This document shows, piece after piece, positions 19,687 through 28,754 of a DNA stretch of 64,000 nucleotides. Position 1 is the first letter of the stretch; each line of letters begins with the position of its first letter. The position numbers and the translations under genes are program-made. Source of the stretch: Mycolicibacterium monacense (GTDB lineage Bacteria > Actinomycetota > Actinomycetes > Mycobacteriales > Mycobacteriaceae); the NCBI RefSeq assembly GCF_010731575.1, contig NZ_AP022617.1, positions 1 to 64,000 of the forward strand, read 5' to 3'. Under the pieces are notes generated by a model. The model saw only the letters and a list, made by a program, of their open reading frames with translations. It was not told where the DNA came from and ran no database searches.

Positions 19687-20436
19687 ATGACCCGTCAGAG
19701 GATCCTGATCACCGGCGCGAGCTCCGGGCTGGGCGCCGGGATGGCCCGCGCGTTCGCCGCCAAGGGGCGTGACCTGGCGCTGTGCGCCCGCCGCGTCGAC
19801 CGTCTCGACGAACTCAAAGCCGAACTGACGCAACGGTATCCGGAGATCACCGTCGCAGTGGCCGAACTCGACGTCAACGACCACGACCAGGTGCCGAAGG
19901 TGTTCGCCGCGCTGTCCGACGAACTCGGCGGCCTCGACCGTGTGATCGTCAACGCCGGTCTCGGCAAGGGCGCACCGCTCGGGTCGGGCAAGCTGTGGGC
20001 CAACAAGGCGACCATTGAGACCAACCTCGTCGCGGCGCTCGTGCAGATCGAGACGGCGCTGGAGATGTTCAAGCGCACCGGTGCCGGGCACCTCGTGCTG
20101 ATCTCGTCGGTGCTGGGCAACAAGGGCGTGCCCGGGGTGAAGGCCGCCTACGCCGCGAGCAAGGCCGGCGTCTCGTCGCTGGGGGAGTCGCTGCGCGCCG
20201 AATACGCCAAGGGTCCGATCCGCGTGACGGTCCTCGAACCCGGTTACATCGAGTCGGAGATGACCTCGAAGTCCGCGTCGACGATGCTCATGACCGACAC
20301 CGATACCGGCGTCGCCGCAATGGTTCGCGTCATCGAGAAGGAGGCCGGCCGCGCCGCCGTGCCGTGGTGGCCGTGGGCGCCGCTGGTGCAGCTGATGCGG
20401 GTCCTACCGCCGCGGCTCACGCGACTCTTCGCGTGA
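19687..20436 (+). CDS. SDR-family oxidoreductase (Rv0945-like)
   Basis: 249 residues. Cofactor motif TGASSGLGAGMARAFA at residue 9, arginine-rich cofactor site CARRVDRLDEL, VNAG, catalytic Ser in LVLISSVLG, and YAASKAGV with Tyr and Lys. The C-terminal tail (VPWWPWAPLVQLMRVLPPRL) is hydrophobic and suits membrane association. The gene lies between nei and pgi, the same order as in M. tuberculosis. Its stop codon is part of the convergent hairpin at 20435. Substrate unknown. Confidence 0.85.
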   Translation: MTRQRILITGASSGLGAGMARAFAAKGRDLALCARRVDRLDELKAELTQRYPEITVAVAELDVNDHDQVPKVFAALSDELGGLDRVIVNAGLGKGAPLGSGKLWANKATIETNLVAALVQIETALEMFKRTGAGHLVLISSVLGNKGVPGVKAAYAASKAGVSSLGESLRAEYAKGPIRVTVLEPGYIESEMTSKSASTMLMTDTDTGVAAMVRVIEKEAGRAAVPWWPWAPLVQLMRVLPPRLTRLFA

Positions 20437-20483
20437 TTTCGGCGTGCTGGGTCGCGCCTACCGCGACCCAGCACGCCGAAATC
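20435..20483. terminator. hairpin, GATTTCGGCGTGC family (copy 2), bidirectional
   Basis: Perfect 22-bp inverted repeat (20435-20456 and 20462-20483) around a 5-nt loop. It contains the SDR stop codon on one side and ends 3 bp before the pgi stop at 20486. It separates two convergent genes and is likely a two-way terminator. Confidence 0.8.
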
Positions 20484-20485
20484 CC

Positions 20486-22150
20486 TCAGGCCGAGCGACC
20501 CCGCTCCGCTCGGTAGCGGCGCACCAGCGCGTCGGTCGAGGTGTCGGACTGTTCGGCGGGGGAGTCGTCTGCGGTGATGACCGGCAGCAGCGCCTTGGCC
20601 TGGGTCTTGCCGAGTTCCACGCCCCACTGGTCGAAGCTGTCGACACCCCAGACGACGCCTTCGGTGAACACCTGATGCTCGTAGAGCGCGATGAGCTGGC
20701 CGACCACCGACGGAGTGAGTTTGGTCGCGAGAATGCTTGTGGTGGGCCGATTTCCGGGCATCACCTTGTGCGGTACGACGTCGGCGGGGGTGTCCTCGGC
20801 TGCGATCTCCTCGGCGGTCTTACCGAACGCCAGCACCTGCGTCTGGGCGAAGAAGTTGCTCATCAGCAGGTCGTGCATGCTGCCGGTGCCGTCGGCTGTC
20901 GGCAGGTCGTCGGTGGGCTGGGAGAACCCGATGAAATCCGCAGGCACCAGCCGCGTGCCCTGGTGCAGCAACTGGTAGAAGGCGTGTTGGCCGTTGGTGC
21001 CCGGCTCACCCCAGAAGATCTCCCCGGTGTCCGTGGACACGGGCGTGCCGTCGGCGCGCACCGACTTGCCGTTGGACTCCATGGTGAGCTGCTGCAGATA
21101 GGCCGCGAACCGGGACAGGTCGTTGGAGTAGGGCAGCACCGCGCGGGACTGGGCGCCGAAGAAGTTGGAGTACCACAGCCCGATCAGGCCCAGCAGCGCA
21201 GGCGCGTTGGCTTCCAGCGGCGCGGTGCGGAAGTGCTCGTCGACCAGATGGAACCCGGCCAGGAATTCGGCGAAACGCTCCCTGCCGATCGCGGCCATCA
21301 CGCTGAGCCCGATCGCGCTGTCCACCGAGTAACGCCCGCCGACCCAGTCCCAGAACCCGAACATGTTGGCGGTGTCGATGCCGAACTCGTCGACCAGCTT
21401 CTGGTTGGTGGAGACCGCGACGAAATGCCTGGCGACCGCGGCGTCGCCCAGGGTGTCGGTCAGCCAGCGCCGCGCGGCGGTGGCGTTGGTCAGCGTCTCC
21501 AGGGTGGAGAAGGTCTTGGAGGCGACGATGAAAAGCGTTGTCGCCGGATCGAGTCCGTCGAGCTTCGCGACCAGATCGGCCGGGTCGACGTTGGACACGA
21601 AACGCGCCGAGATGCCGGCGTCGGCGTAGTGCCGCAACGCCTCGTAGACCATCACCGGCCCCAGATCCGAGCCGCCGATCCCGATGTTGACGACGGTCCT
21701 GATGCGCTCGCCGGTCGCACCCGTCCAGTCGCCGCTGCGCAGCCGGTCGGTGAAATCGCCCATCCGGTCCAGCACCTCGTGCACGTCGGCGACCACATCC
21801 TGACCGTCGACGGTCAGGCTCGCGTCACGCGGCAGCCGCAGCGCGGTGTGCAGCACCGCCCGGTCCTCGGAGGTGTTGATGTGCACGCCGGACAACATCG
21901 CGTCACGACGCTTCTCCAAACCCGCAGCGCGGGCGAGATCGACCAGCAGCCGCAGCGTCTCCCGGGTGACCCGATGTTTGCTGTAGTCGATGTACAGATC
22001 GCCCACCGACACCGTCAACTCGGTGCCCCGCGACGGATCCTCGGCGAACAGCTCCCGCAGATGTCTCCCGGCGATCTCGCCGTGATGGCGCTGCAACGCC
22101 TGCCAGGCGGAAGTGGCGGATATGTCGGTGAGCTGGTCGTCGGCCGTCAT
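20486..22150 (-). CDS. pgi: glucose-6-phosphate isomerase
   Basis: 554 residues, normal length. It interconverts glucose 6-phosphate and fructose 6-phosphate in glycolysis and gluconeogenesis. Seen: phosphosugar-binding [33 protein letters not shown], the [18 protein letters not shown] region, the active-site segment [10 protein letters not shown], and [16 protein letters not shown] with the catalytic His. The C-terminal helix includes the Lys-bearing [15 protein letters not shown] 22150. It is divergent from the aldehyde dehydrogenase at 22202 with 51 bp between starts. Confidence 0.97.
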   Translation of the reverse strand: MTADDQLTDISATSAWQALQRHHGEIAGRHLRELFAEDPSRGTELTVSVGDLYIDYSKHRVTRETLRLLVDLARAAGLEKRRDAMLSGVHINTSEDRAVLHTALRLPRDASLTVDGQDVVADVHEVLDRMGDFTDRLRSGDWTGATGERIRTVVNIGIGGSDLGPVMVYEALRHYADAGISARFVSNVDPADLVAKLDGLDPATTLFIVASKTFSTLETLTNATAARRWLTDTLGDAAVARHFVAVSTNQKLVDEFGIDTANMFGFWDWVGGRYSVDSAIGLSVMAAIGRERFAEFLAGFHLVDEHFRTAPLEANAPALLGLIGLWYSNFFGAQSRAVLPYSNDLSRFAAYLQQLTMESNGKSVRADGTPVSTDTGEIFWGEPGTNGQHAFYQLLHQGTRLVPADFIGFSQPTDDLPTADGTGSMHDLLMSNFFAQTQVLAFGKTAEEIAAEDTPADVVPHKVMPGNRPTTSILATKLTPSVVGQLIALYEHQVFTEGVVWGVDSFDQWGVELGKTQAKALLPVITADDSPAEQSDTSTDALVRRYRAERGRSA

Positions 22151-22201
22151 GTGTTCCGACCCTAGTGCGGACGCCGTTATGAAGGTGTAAATGATGGATG
22201 T

Positions 22202-23650
22202 ATGGACACCACCGCACTGTTGAAGTCAGTTCCCACCGGACTGTGGATCGGTGGTGAAGAACGCGAGGCGAAGTCGACGTTCAACGTGTTGGACCCCAGT
22301 AGCGACGAGGTGCTGGTGGCCGTCGGCGACGCGACGGCCGAGGACGCGGTCGCCGCGCTCGACGCCGCCTGCGCGGTGCAGGCCGAATGGGCGGCCACGC
22401 CCGCGCGGAAACGCGGCGAGATCCTGCGGTCGGTCTTCGAGACGCTCACCGACCGCGCCGACGACATCGCCGCGCTGATGACCCTCGAGATGGGCAAGGT
22501 GCTCGCCGAGAGTAAGGGTGAGGTCACCTACGGCGCCGAGTTCTTCCGCTGGTTCGCCGAAGAGGCGGTCCGCATCGGCGGCAGGTACACGCCGAGCCCG
22601 GCCGGCACCGGCCGCATCATCGTCACCAAACAGCCCGTCGGGCCGTGTTACGCGATCACCCCGTGGAACTTCCCGCTGGCCATGGGCACCCGCAAGATGG
22701 GCCCGGCGTTCGCCGCGGGTTGCACGATGATCGTCAAACCCGCGCAGGAAACCCCGCTGACCATGCTGTACCTGGCCAAGCTGATGGCCGAGGCCGGGCT
22801 GCCCAAGGGCGTGCTGTCGGTGCTGCCGACCAGCAGCCCCGGACCCGTCACCGAGGCGCTCGTCGACGACGGCCGGCTGCGCAAGCTGACCTTCACCGGT
22901 TCCACGGGGGTGGGCAAGTCGCTGGTGAAACAGTCCGCCGACAAGCTGCTGCGCACGTCGATGGAGCTCGGCGGCAACGCGCCGTTCATCGTGTTCGACG
23001 ACGCCGACATCGACGCCGCGGTCGACGGCGCGATGCTGGCCAAGATGCGCAACGGCGGTGAGGCCTGCACCGCGGCCAACCGCTTCCACGTGGCCAACTC
23101 CGTGCGCGAGGAGTTCACCGAGAAGCTGGTCAAGCGGATGAGCGAGGTGACGCTCGGCAACGGCCTCGACGAATCCGCCACGCTCGGCCCGCTGATCAAC
23201 AACAAGCAGCTGCAGAAGGTGACCGAACTGGTCTCCGACGCGGTCTCGCGCGGCGCGACCGTCGCCGTCGGCGGCGTCGCCCCCGGCGGACCCGGCAACT
23301 TCTACCCGGCCACGGTGCTCGCCGACGTGCCGGCCGACGCCCGCATCCTCAAGGAGGAGGTGTTCGGGCCCGTCGCCCCGATCACCGGATTCGACTCCGA
23401 GGAGGAGGGCGTCGCCGCGGCCAACGACACCGAATACGGGCTGGCCGCCTACGTGTACACCCGGTCGCTGGACCGTGCGCTGCGCGTCGCCGAGGCCATC
23501 GAATCCGGGATGGTCGGCATCAACCGCGGCGTGATCAGCGACGCCGCCGCGCCGTTCGGCGGTGTCAAGGAGTCCGGCTTCGGCCGCGAGGGCGGCACCG
23601 AGGGCATCGAGGAGTACCTCGACACGAAGTACATCGCGCTGACGAAGTAG
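22202..23650 (+). CDS. succinate-semialdehyde dehydrogenase family protein
   Basis: 482-residue NAD(P)-dependent aldehyde dehydrogenase. Seen: [31 protein letters not shown], the catalytic Glu255 in MELGGNAPF and nucleophile Cys289 in [12 protein letters not shown]. The C-terminal region [20 protein letters not shown] is typical of GabD-type enzymes, which oxidise succinic semialdehyde to succinate. Length and these motifs favour succinate-semialdehyde dehydrogenase, though substrate is not proven. A hairpin at 23664 ends the unit. Confidence 0.88.
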   Translation: MDTTALLKSVPTGLWIGGEEREAKSTFNVLDPSSDEVLVAVGDATAEDAVAALDAACAVQAEWAATPARKRGEILRSVFETLTDRADDIAALMTLEMGKVLAESKGEVTYGAEFFRWFAEEAVRIGGRYTPSPAGTGRIIVTKQPVGPCYAITPWNFPLAMGTRKMGPAFAAGCTMIVKPAQETPLTMLYLAKLMAEAGLPKGVLSVLPTSSPGPVTEALVDDGRLRKLTFTGSTGVGKSLVKQSADKLLRTSMELGGNAPFIVFDDADIDAAVDGAMLAKMRNGGEACTAANRFHVANSVREEFTEKLVKRMSEVTLGNGLDESATLGPLINNKQLQKVTELVSDAVSRGATVAVGGVAPGGPGNFYPATVLADVPADARILKEEVFGPVAPITGFDSEEEGVAAANDTEYGLAAYVYTRSLDRALRVAEAIESGMVGINRGVISDAAAPFGGVKESGFGREGGTEGIEEYLDTKYIALTK

Positions 23651-23663
23651 GTCACCTTCTCTG

Positions 23664-23725
23664 CGCGAGCAGACGCAAATGCGCCCATTTCCCGGGGTTT
23701 TCGGGCACTTTTGTGTCTGCTCGCG
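23664..23725. terminator. intergenic hairpin, CGCGAGCAGAC type
   Basis: Left arm CGCGAGCAGACGCAAATG (start 23664) pairs imperfectly with the arm ending GTGTCTGCTCGCG at 23725; about 20 of 23 positions match, around a loop rich in C then T. It lies 14 bp after the dehydrogenase stop and is probably its terminator. Confidence 0.6.
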
Positions 23726-23809
23726 AAGGGGGCGGTGCGCCTCCGCGATTCGACCGGCCGGCGCCCATAGACTTCCGTGCTCGGAACCGATATGGGAGGC
23801 GCCGGAGAC

Positions 23810-25852
23810 GTGACTGCCGTGACTGCGGCACCGGTGCGCGTTGTCGCGCGCCGCCGCTGGGTGGCGCCGGTCGCGGGCAGGACGCGCCGCGGAACGGCCG
23901 GGCGCCGCGAGATCCCCGCGCTCGACGGTATCCGCGCCGTCGCCGTGGCCCTCGTGCTGGCCGATCACGGCGGTGTGCCCGGTGTCTCGGGCGGGTTCCT
24001 CGGCGTCGACGTCTTCTTCGTCCTGAGCGGATTCCTGATCACCTCGCTGCTGCTCGACGAACTCGGCCGCACCGGGCGGGTCGACCTGCGCGGGTTCTGG
24101 ATCCGGCGGGCCCGCCGCCTGCTGCCCGCCCTGCTCGCGATGGTGGCCGCGGTGGTCGCCGCGCGGGTGTTCTTCCCACCCGACGCCGTCACCACGCTGC
24201 GCGACGACGCCGTCGCCGCGTTCTTCTGGGTGGCCAACTGGGCGTTCGTCGCGCAGCACACCGACTACTTCTCTCAGGGCAGCCCGCCGTCACCGCTGCA
24301 GCACACCTGGTCGCTCGGCGTCGAGGAGCAGTTCTACCTGGTGTGGCCGCTGCTGCTGATCGCCGTCGTCGGGGTGTTGGCGATCCGGCGGTCCGCGCCC
24401 ACGCTGCGGGCGGTGCGGTGGGGGGTGTTCGGGCTGGCGGTGGTCGGTGGGGCGGCGTCGGCGACGGCCGCAGTGCTGCTGACCTCCGAGGCGAGCGCCA
24501 ACCGGGTGTACTTCGGCACCGACACCCGCGTACAGGCCCTGCTCGTCGGTGCGGCCGCGGCGGCCCTGCTGGTGCGGGACTGGTCGACGGTCACGATGGG
24601 CACCCCGATCCGCGCGCGTTGGGGACGGTGGGTGGCACGCCTGCTGTCGGTGGTCGGGCTGGCCGGCCTGGCCGTGCTCGCGCACTACGCGACGGGTGCG
24701 CCGGCCGAATACCGGATGGGGCTGTTCACCGCGGCGGCGGCCGCGGCCGTGCTCGTCGTCGCCACCGCGGCGCTCGACCAGGCCGGTCCGGTCGCGCGTC
24801 TGCTCGCGCTGCGCCCGCTGGTGTGGCTGGGCACGATCTCCTACGGCGTCTACCTGTGGCACTGGCCGATCTTCCTGTTCCTCAACGGCGAACGCACCGG
24901 GTGGACGGGTTGGCCGCTGCTGATCGCCCGCTGCGCGGCGACGCTCGCCGTGGCGGTGCTGAGCTACTGGCTGCTGGAACGGCCGATCCGCCGGTGGCGG
25001 CCCGCGACGGTCCCGCAGCTTCCCCTGGCGTTGGCCACCGCGGCGACGGCCGCCGTCGTGACGATTTCGGTGGTTCCGGTGGGTGTGCAGCCAAGCGAGG
25101 ACCCTTCTACCAACCTGCTCGACATCAACTCCGCCGCGGCGGTGCTGCCGGAGCGGCCGATCCCCGTCGGCGCAGTCGCTCCGCAGCGACCACCGGGCAC
25201 CCGCAGCGTCGCGGTGTTCGGGGACTCGGTGGCGTGGACGCTGATGCGGTACCTGCCGGAGACCCCGGGCCTGCACTTCTCGAACTACACGACCATCGGC
25301 TGCGGTATCGCCCGCGGCGGCCCGTACAAGACGACCGGACAGACGCTGACGCAGAAACCGGAATGCGAGACCTGGCCGACCCGGTGGGCGCAGCGCATCG
25401 GCCACGACCGCCCCGACGTCGTGCTGTTGATGATCGGCCGGTGGGAGCTGGTCGACCGGATCAACGAGGGCAAGTGGACGCACGTCGGCGACGACGCGTA
25501 CGACGGCTACCTGCGCGGCGAACTGGACCGGGCGCTCGACATCCTCGGTTCGACGGGGGCGCGGGTGGTGGTCACGACGGCGCCGTACAACCGGCGCGCG
25601 GAACAGGCCGACGGCACCCTGTATCCCGAGGACGACCCCGACCGCGCGGACGCGTGGAACGAGTTGTTGCGGGAGGCCACTGCGAAGCGGCCCAACGTCA
25701 CGGTGCTCGACCTCAACAAGAAGCTCTCACCGCGCGGGTACTACACCAACCGCGTGGAGGGCATCCAGATGCGTGACGACGGCGTACACCCCACGAAGGA
25801 GGCCGTCGAATGGCTTACGCCGTGGCTGACCGAGGCGCTGTCGAAGAAGTGA
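23810..25852 (+). CDS. OafA/YrhL-type acyltransferase with C-terminal SGNH domain
   Basis: About 680 residues. The N-terminal acyltransferase-3 domain has EIPALDGIRAVAVALVLADH with the catalytic His, VDVFFVLSGFLITSLLL, WIRRARRLLPALL and TWSLGVEEQFYLVWPLLL, with about ten helices up to residue 400. The C-terminal SGNH-like domain has VAVFGDSVAWTLM (Ser nucleophile), LLMIGRWE, and the Asp/His pair in DDGVHPTKEAV. Such enzymes O-acylate extracellular sugars or lipids. GTG 23810 is preferred with GGGAGG 10 bp upstream; GTG 23777 or ATG 23792 would add up to 11 residues. Confidence 0.88.
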   Translation: MTAVTAAPVRVVARRRWVAPVAGRTRRGTAGRREIPALDGIRAVAVALVLADHGGVPGVSGGFLGVDVFFVLSGFLITSLLLDELGRTGRVDLRGFWIRRARRLLPALLAMVAAVVAARVFFPPDAVTTLRDDAVAAFFWVANWAFVAQHTDYFSQGSPPSPLQHTWSLGVEEQFYLVWPLLLIAVVGVLAIRRSAPTLRAVRWGVFGLAVVGGAASATAAVLLTSEASANRVYFGTDTRVQALLVGAAAAALLVRDWSTVTMGTPIRARWGRWVARLLSVVGLAGLAVLAHYATGAPAEYRMGLFTAAAAAAVLVVATAALDQAGPVARLLALRPLVWLGTISYGVYLWHWPIFLFLNGERTGWTGWPLLIARCAATLAVAVLSYWLLERPIRRWRPATVPQLPLALATAATAAVVTISVVPVGVQPSEDPSTNLLDINSAAAVLPERPIPVGAVAPQRPPGTRSVAVFGDSVAWTLMRYLPETPGLHFSNYTTIGCGIARGGPYKTTGQTLTQKPECETWPTRWAQRIGHDRPDVVLLMIGRWELVDRINEGKWTHVGDDAYDGYLRGELDRALDILGSTGARVVVTTAPYNRRAEQADGTLYPEDDPDRADAWNELLREATAKRPNVTVLDLNKKLSPRGYYTNRVEGIQMRDDGVHPTKEAVEWLTPWLTEALSKK

Positions 25853-25899
25853 TTTCGGCGTGGCTGGTCGCGCTGGGCGCGACTGCGCACGCCGAAATC
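25851..25899. terminator. hairpin, GATTTCGGCGTGC family (copy 3), bidirectional
   Basis: Arms GATTTCGGCGTG (from 25851) and CACGCCGAAATC (to 25899) with inner GTCGCG/CGCGAC pairs. It overlaps the acyltransferase stop and ends 6 bp before the chorismate mutase stop at 25905, separating convergent genes. Confidence 0.75.
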
Positions 25900-25904
25900 G
25901 CTGA

Positions 25905-26168
25905 CTAGTGGCCGAGGCGGCCGCGGCCCAGGCGCAGCAGCAGCATGGCCAGGTCTTTGCCCTCGGGGCCGAGCACGCTGTAGCGCTCGATGACCTTCAT
26001 CTCACGGCTGTGCACCAGGCGGGTGCCGCCCGACGCCATCCGCGCCCTGCCGATGATCTTGGACACCTCGGTGCGCCGCTGTACGGCGGCGAGGATGGCG
26101 GCGTCGAGTTCGTCGATCTCCTGACGCAGCGCGTCGATGTCGAGCGACTGATCCGTTTCGATGCTCAT
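25905..26168 (-). CDS. chorismate mutase (AroQ-delta type)
   Basis: 87 residues. It rearranges chorismate to prephenate, first step toward Phe and Tyr. Seen: ALRQEIDELDAAILAAVQRR, RARMASGGTRLVHSREMKVI and C-terminal LLLRLGRGRLGH, matching the small cytoplasmic mycobacterial enzyme (Rv0948c type) that is activated by complex formation with DAHP synthase through its C-terminus. ATG 26168 is chosen because GAGGAG lies 8 bp upstream; the longer frame from 26222 runs into the leader. The 5' leader carries a candidate aromatic attenuator (26229-26327). Confidence 0.93.
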   Translation of the reverse strand: MSIETDQSLDIDALRQEIDELDAAILAAVQRRTEVSKIIGRARMASGGTRLVHSREMKVIERYSVLGPEGKDLAMLLLRLGRGRLGH

Positions 26169-26228
26169 CTCTGACTCCTCGTGTGGGGGTTCTGGTCTCA
26201 TCCGGTTTCGGGCCTCACACAAGAGAAG

Positions 26229-26259
26229 AGCCCCGGATCCGGATGCGGACCGCGGGGCT
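26229..26259 (-). terminator. candidate attenuator terminator upstream of chorismate mutase
   Basis: On the minus strand AGCCCCG pairs with CGGGGCT (7 bp), then after a bulged C, GGTCCG pairs with CGGATC (6 bp, one G-U) around the tetraloop CATC. The stem is followed by the pyrimidine-rich CTTCTCTT. It begins 11 nt after the stop of an aromatic-rich leader peptide and lies 61 nt before the chorismate mutase ATG. An alternative antiterminator is possible: CGGCCTGCGG (26285-26294, in the leader ORF) can pair with CCGCGGTCCG (26246-26255, left arm of this hairpin) at 9 of 10 positions. Confidence 0.6.
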
Positions 26260-26270
26260 GAAGGAAGCAG

Positions 26271-26327
26271 CTAGACCACGGGCACCGCAGGCCGGTACCC
26301 GTAAAAAAATCGCCACTGGTCAAGCAC
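26271..26327 (-). CDS. aromatic-rich leader peptide (putative attenuator)
   Basis: An 18-codon frame from GTG 26327 to TAG 26271 encodes VLDQWRFFYGYRPAVPVV (Met-initiated in the cell). Five of residues 5-11 are Trp, Phe, Phe, Tyr, Tyr, the end products of the pathway that chorismate mutase feeds or competes with. A possible -35 TTGCGC (26359-26364, minus) and -10 CAGACT (26335-26340), 18 bp apart, would start RNA at about 26328, making the peptide nearly leaderless, which is common in mycobacteria and would explain the lack of a close Shine-Dalgarno. Segment CGGGTACC (26294-26301) can pair with GGTGCCCG (26279-26286), giving a 1:2 hairpin that excludes the antiterminator. Function is inference from architecture. 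Confidence 0.6.
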   Translation of the reverse strand: MLDQWRFFYGYRPAVPVV

Positions 26328-26399
26328 GGTTGTCAGTCTGCCACCTGCGGCCGTGCCAGCGCAAAGAGTGTCACCGTGCGGCGGTAAGTTGGGACAGAC

Positions 26400-28754
26400 A
26401 TGAGTGTGAACGTGACTGAACCGAGATCCCGGCCTGACGACAGGGCCGAGGAACTCCTCGACGGCCTCAACCCGCAGCAGCGCCAGGCGGTACTGCACGA
26501 GGGGTCGCCGCTGCTGATCGTGGCCGGCGCCGGGTCGGGTAAGACCGCGGTGCTGACCCGCCGCATCGCCTACCTGCTGGCCGCCCGCGACGTCGGCGTC
26601 GGCCAGGTGCTGGCCATCACGTTCACCAACAAGGCCGCCGCCGAGATGCGCGAACGCGTCGTCGGACTGATCGGCCCGCGCGCCAGGAGCATGTGGGTGG
26701 CGACGTTCCACTCGACGTGTGTGCGGATCCTGCGCAACCAGGCGTCGCTGCTGCCCGGGCTGAACTCCAACTTCTCGATCTACGACGCCGACGATTCACG
26801 GCGGCTGCTGTTGATGATCGGCAAGGACATGGGCCTGGACACCAAGAAGTACTCGCCCCGCCTGCTGTCCAACGGGATCTCGAACCTGAAGAACGAGCTG
26901 ATCGGGCCCGAACAGGCCGCCGCCGAGGCGTCGGAGGCCGCCGACGACCTGGCCCGCATCATCGCCGACGTCTACGCCGAGTACCAGCGCCGGCTGCGCG
27001 CCGCCAACGCGCTGGACTTCGACGACCTGATCGGCGAGACGGTCGCTGTGCTGCAACGTTTTCCGCAGATCGCGCAGTACTACCGCCGCCGGTTCCGGCA
27101 CATCCTGGTCGACGAATACCAGGACACCAACCACGCCCAGTACGTGCTGGTGCGCGAACTCGCAGGACATGGGGCCCACGACACGGATGACGATGGCGTG
27201 GCACCGGCGGAGCTCTGCGTGGTGGGCGACGCCGACCAGTCGATCTACGCGTTCCGCGGTGCGACGATCCGCAACATCGAGGACTTCGAACGCGACTATC
27301 CCAACGCGACGACCATCCTGCTCGAGCAGAACTACCGCTCCACCCAGACCATCCTCAACGCCGCCAACTCGGTGATCGCCCGCAACGCCGGCCGGCGCGA
27401 GAAGCGGCTGTGGACCGACTCCGGTCACGGGGAGCTGATCGTCGGCTACGTCGCCGACAACGAACACGACGAGGCCCGGTTCGTCGCGCAGGAGATCGAC
27501 CGGCTGGCCGATGACGGCCACAGCTATAACGATTTCGCCGTCTTCTACCGGACCAACAACAACTCCCGTGCGTTGGAAGAGGTGTTCATCCGCGCCGGCA
27601 TCCCGTACAAGGTCGTCGGCGGCGTCCGGTTCTACGAACGCCGCGAGATCCGCGACATCGTCGCCTACCTGCGGGTGCTCGACAACCCCGGCGACTCGGT
27701 GAGCATGCGCCGCATCCTCAACACCCCGCGGCGCGGGATCGGCGACCGGGCCGAGGCGTGTGTGGCGGTGTACGCCGAGAACACCGGTGCCAGCTTCAAC
27801 GACGCGCTGCAGGCCGCCGCCGAGGGCAAGGTGCCGATGCTCAACACCCGCTCGGAGAAGTGCATCGCGAGTTTCGTGCAGATGCTCGACGATCTGCGCG
27901 GCCGCCTCGGTGACGAACTCGGCGAACTCGTCGAGGCGGTGCTCGACCGCACCGGCTACCGCGCGGAGCTCGAGGCGTCCAATGACCCGCAGGATCTCGC
28001 GCGGCTGGACAACCTCAACGAATTGGTCAGCGTCGCACACGAGTTCAGCATCGACCGGGCGAACGCCGCGGCGCTGGCCGAAGACCTCGACGAACCGGTC
28101 GACGAGGACATCCCCGATACCGGTGTGCTGGCGCAGTTCCTCGAGCGGGTGTCGCTGGTGGCCGACGCCGACGACATCCCCGAGCACGGCTCGGGCGTCG
28201 TCACCATGATGACGCTGCACACCGCCAAGGGACTGGAGTTCCCCGTCGTGTTCGTCACCGGCTGGGAGGACGGCATGTTCCCGCACATGCGGGCACTCGG
28301 CGATCCCAACGAACTGTCCGAGGAACGCCGGCTGGCCTACGTCGGCATCACCCGGGCCCGGCAACGGCTCTATCTCAGCCGGGCCAAGGTGCGCTCGTCG
28401 TGGGGGCAACCCATGCTCAACCCGGAGTCGCGGTTCCTGCGGGAGATCCCGCAGGAGCTCATCGACTGGCGGCGCACCGATCCGACACCGTCGTTCAGCG
28501 CGCCCGGCCGGATGTCGTCGGGCTCCTCCGGTACGGGTTTCGGGGCACCGCGCCCGTCGCCGATGCGCTCGGGTGGCGGTAAGAAGCCGCTGATCGTGCT
28601 CGAACCGGGTGACCGCATCAACCACGACAAGTACGGACTGGGCCGCGTCGAAGAGGTCTCGGGCGTCGGCGAATCCGCGATGTCACTGATCGACTTCGGC
28701 AGCGCCGGACGCGTCAAGCTGATGCACAACCACGCCCCGGTGCAGAAGCTCTAA
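26400..28754 (+). CDS. uvrD1: ATP-dependent DNA helicase UvrD1/PcrA
   Basis: 784-residue superfamily 1A 3'-5' helicase in excision repair and, in mycobacteria, Ku-dependent unwinding. Motifs: Q-motif LNPQQRQAV, Walker A GAGSGKTAV at residues 43-51, TFTNKAAAEMRERV, Walker B/DExx in ILVDEYQDTNHAQY near 237, VVGDADQSIYAFRGA (motif III), LEQNYRSTQ (IV), TLHTAKGLEFPVVFV (V) and YVGITRARQRLYL (VI). The C-terminus (LEPGDRINHDKYGLGRVEEV) is the Tudor-like RNA polymerase-interacting domain. ATG 26400. Last 4 bp overlap a convergent membrane-protein gene. LigD at the window start is a functional partner in end joining. Confidence 0.97.
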   Translation: MSVNVTEPRSRPDDRAEELLDGLNPQQRQAVLHEGSPLLIVAGAGSGKTAVLTRRIAYLLAARDVGVGQVLAITFTNKAAAEMRERVVGLIGPRARSMWVATFHSTCVRILRNQASLLPGLNSNFSIYDADDSRRLLLMIGKDMGLDTKKYSPRLLSNGISNLKNELIGPEQAAAEASEAADDLARIIADVYAEYQRRLRAANALDFDDLIGETVAVLQRFPQIAQYYRRRFRHILVDEYQDTNHAQYVLVRELAGHGAHDTDDDGVAPAELCVVGDADQSIYAFRGATIRNIEDFERDYPNATTILLEQNYRSTQTILNAANSVIARNAGRREKRLWTDSGHGELIVGYVADNEHDEARFVAQEIDRLADDGHSYNDFAVFYRTNNNSRALEEVFIRAGIPYKVVGGVRFYERREIRDIVAYLRVLDNPGDSVSMRRILNTPRRGIGDRAEACVAVYAENTGASFNDALQAAAEGKVPMLNTRSEKCIASFVQMLDDLRGRLGDELGELVEAVLDRTGYRAELEASNDPQDLARLDNLNELVSVAHEFSIDRANAAALAEDLDEPVDEDIPDTGVLAQFLERVSLVADADDIPEHGSGVVTMMTLHTAKGLEFPVVFVTGWEDGMFPHMRALGDPNELSEERRLAYVGITRARQRLYLSRAKVRSSWGQPMLNPESRFLREIPQELIDWRRTDPTPSFSAPGRMSSGSSGTGFGAPRPSPMRSGGGKKPLIVLEPGDRINHDKYGLGRVEEVSGVGESAMSLIDFGSAGRVKLMHNHAPVQKL

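Noticed and set aside
22226..24259. Very long antisense open frame (677 codons) opposite the aldehyde dehydrogenase and the start of the acyltransferase gene
   Set aside because: Long antisense frames are common in GC-rich DNA. The translation is low-complexity Arg/Gly/Asp-rich with no domain, while the opposite strand encodes clear conserved enzymes.
26330..26338. TTGTCAGTC upstream of uvrD1, resembling the -35 part of the PafBC/RecA-independent DNA damage promoter
   Set aside because: No TANNNT -10 element occurs at the required distance (GCGGCC is there), so the match is only half a promoter.
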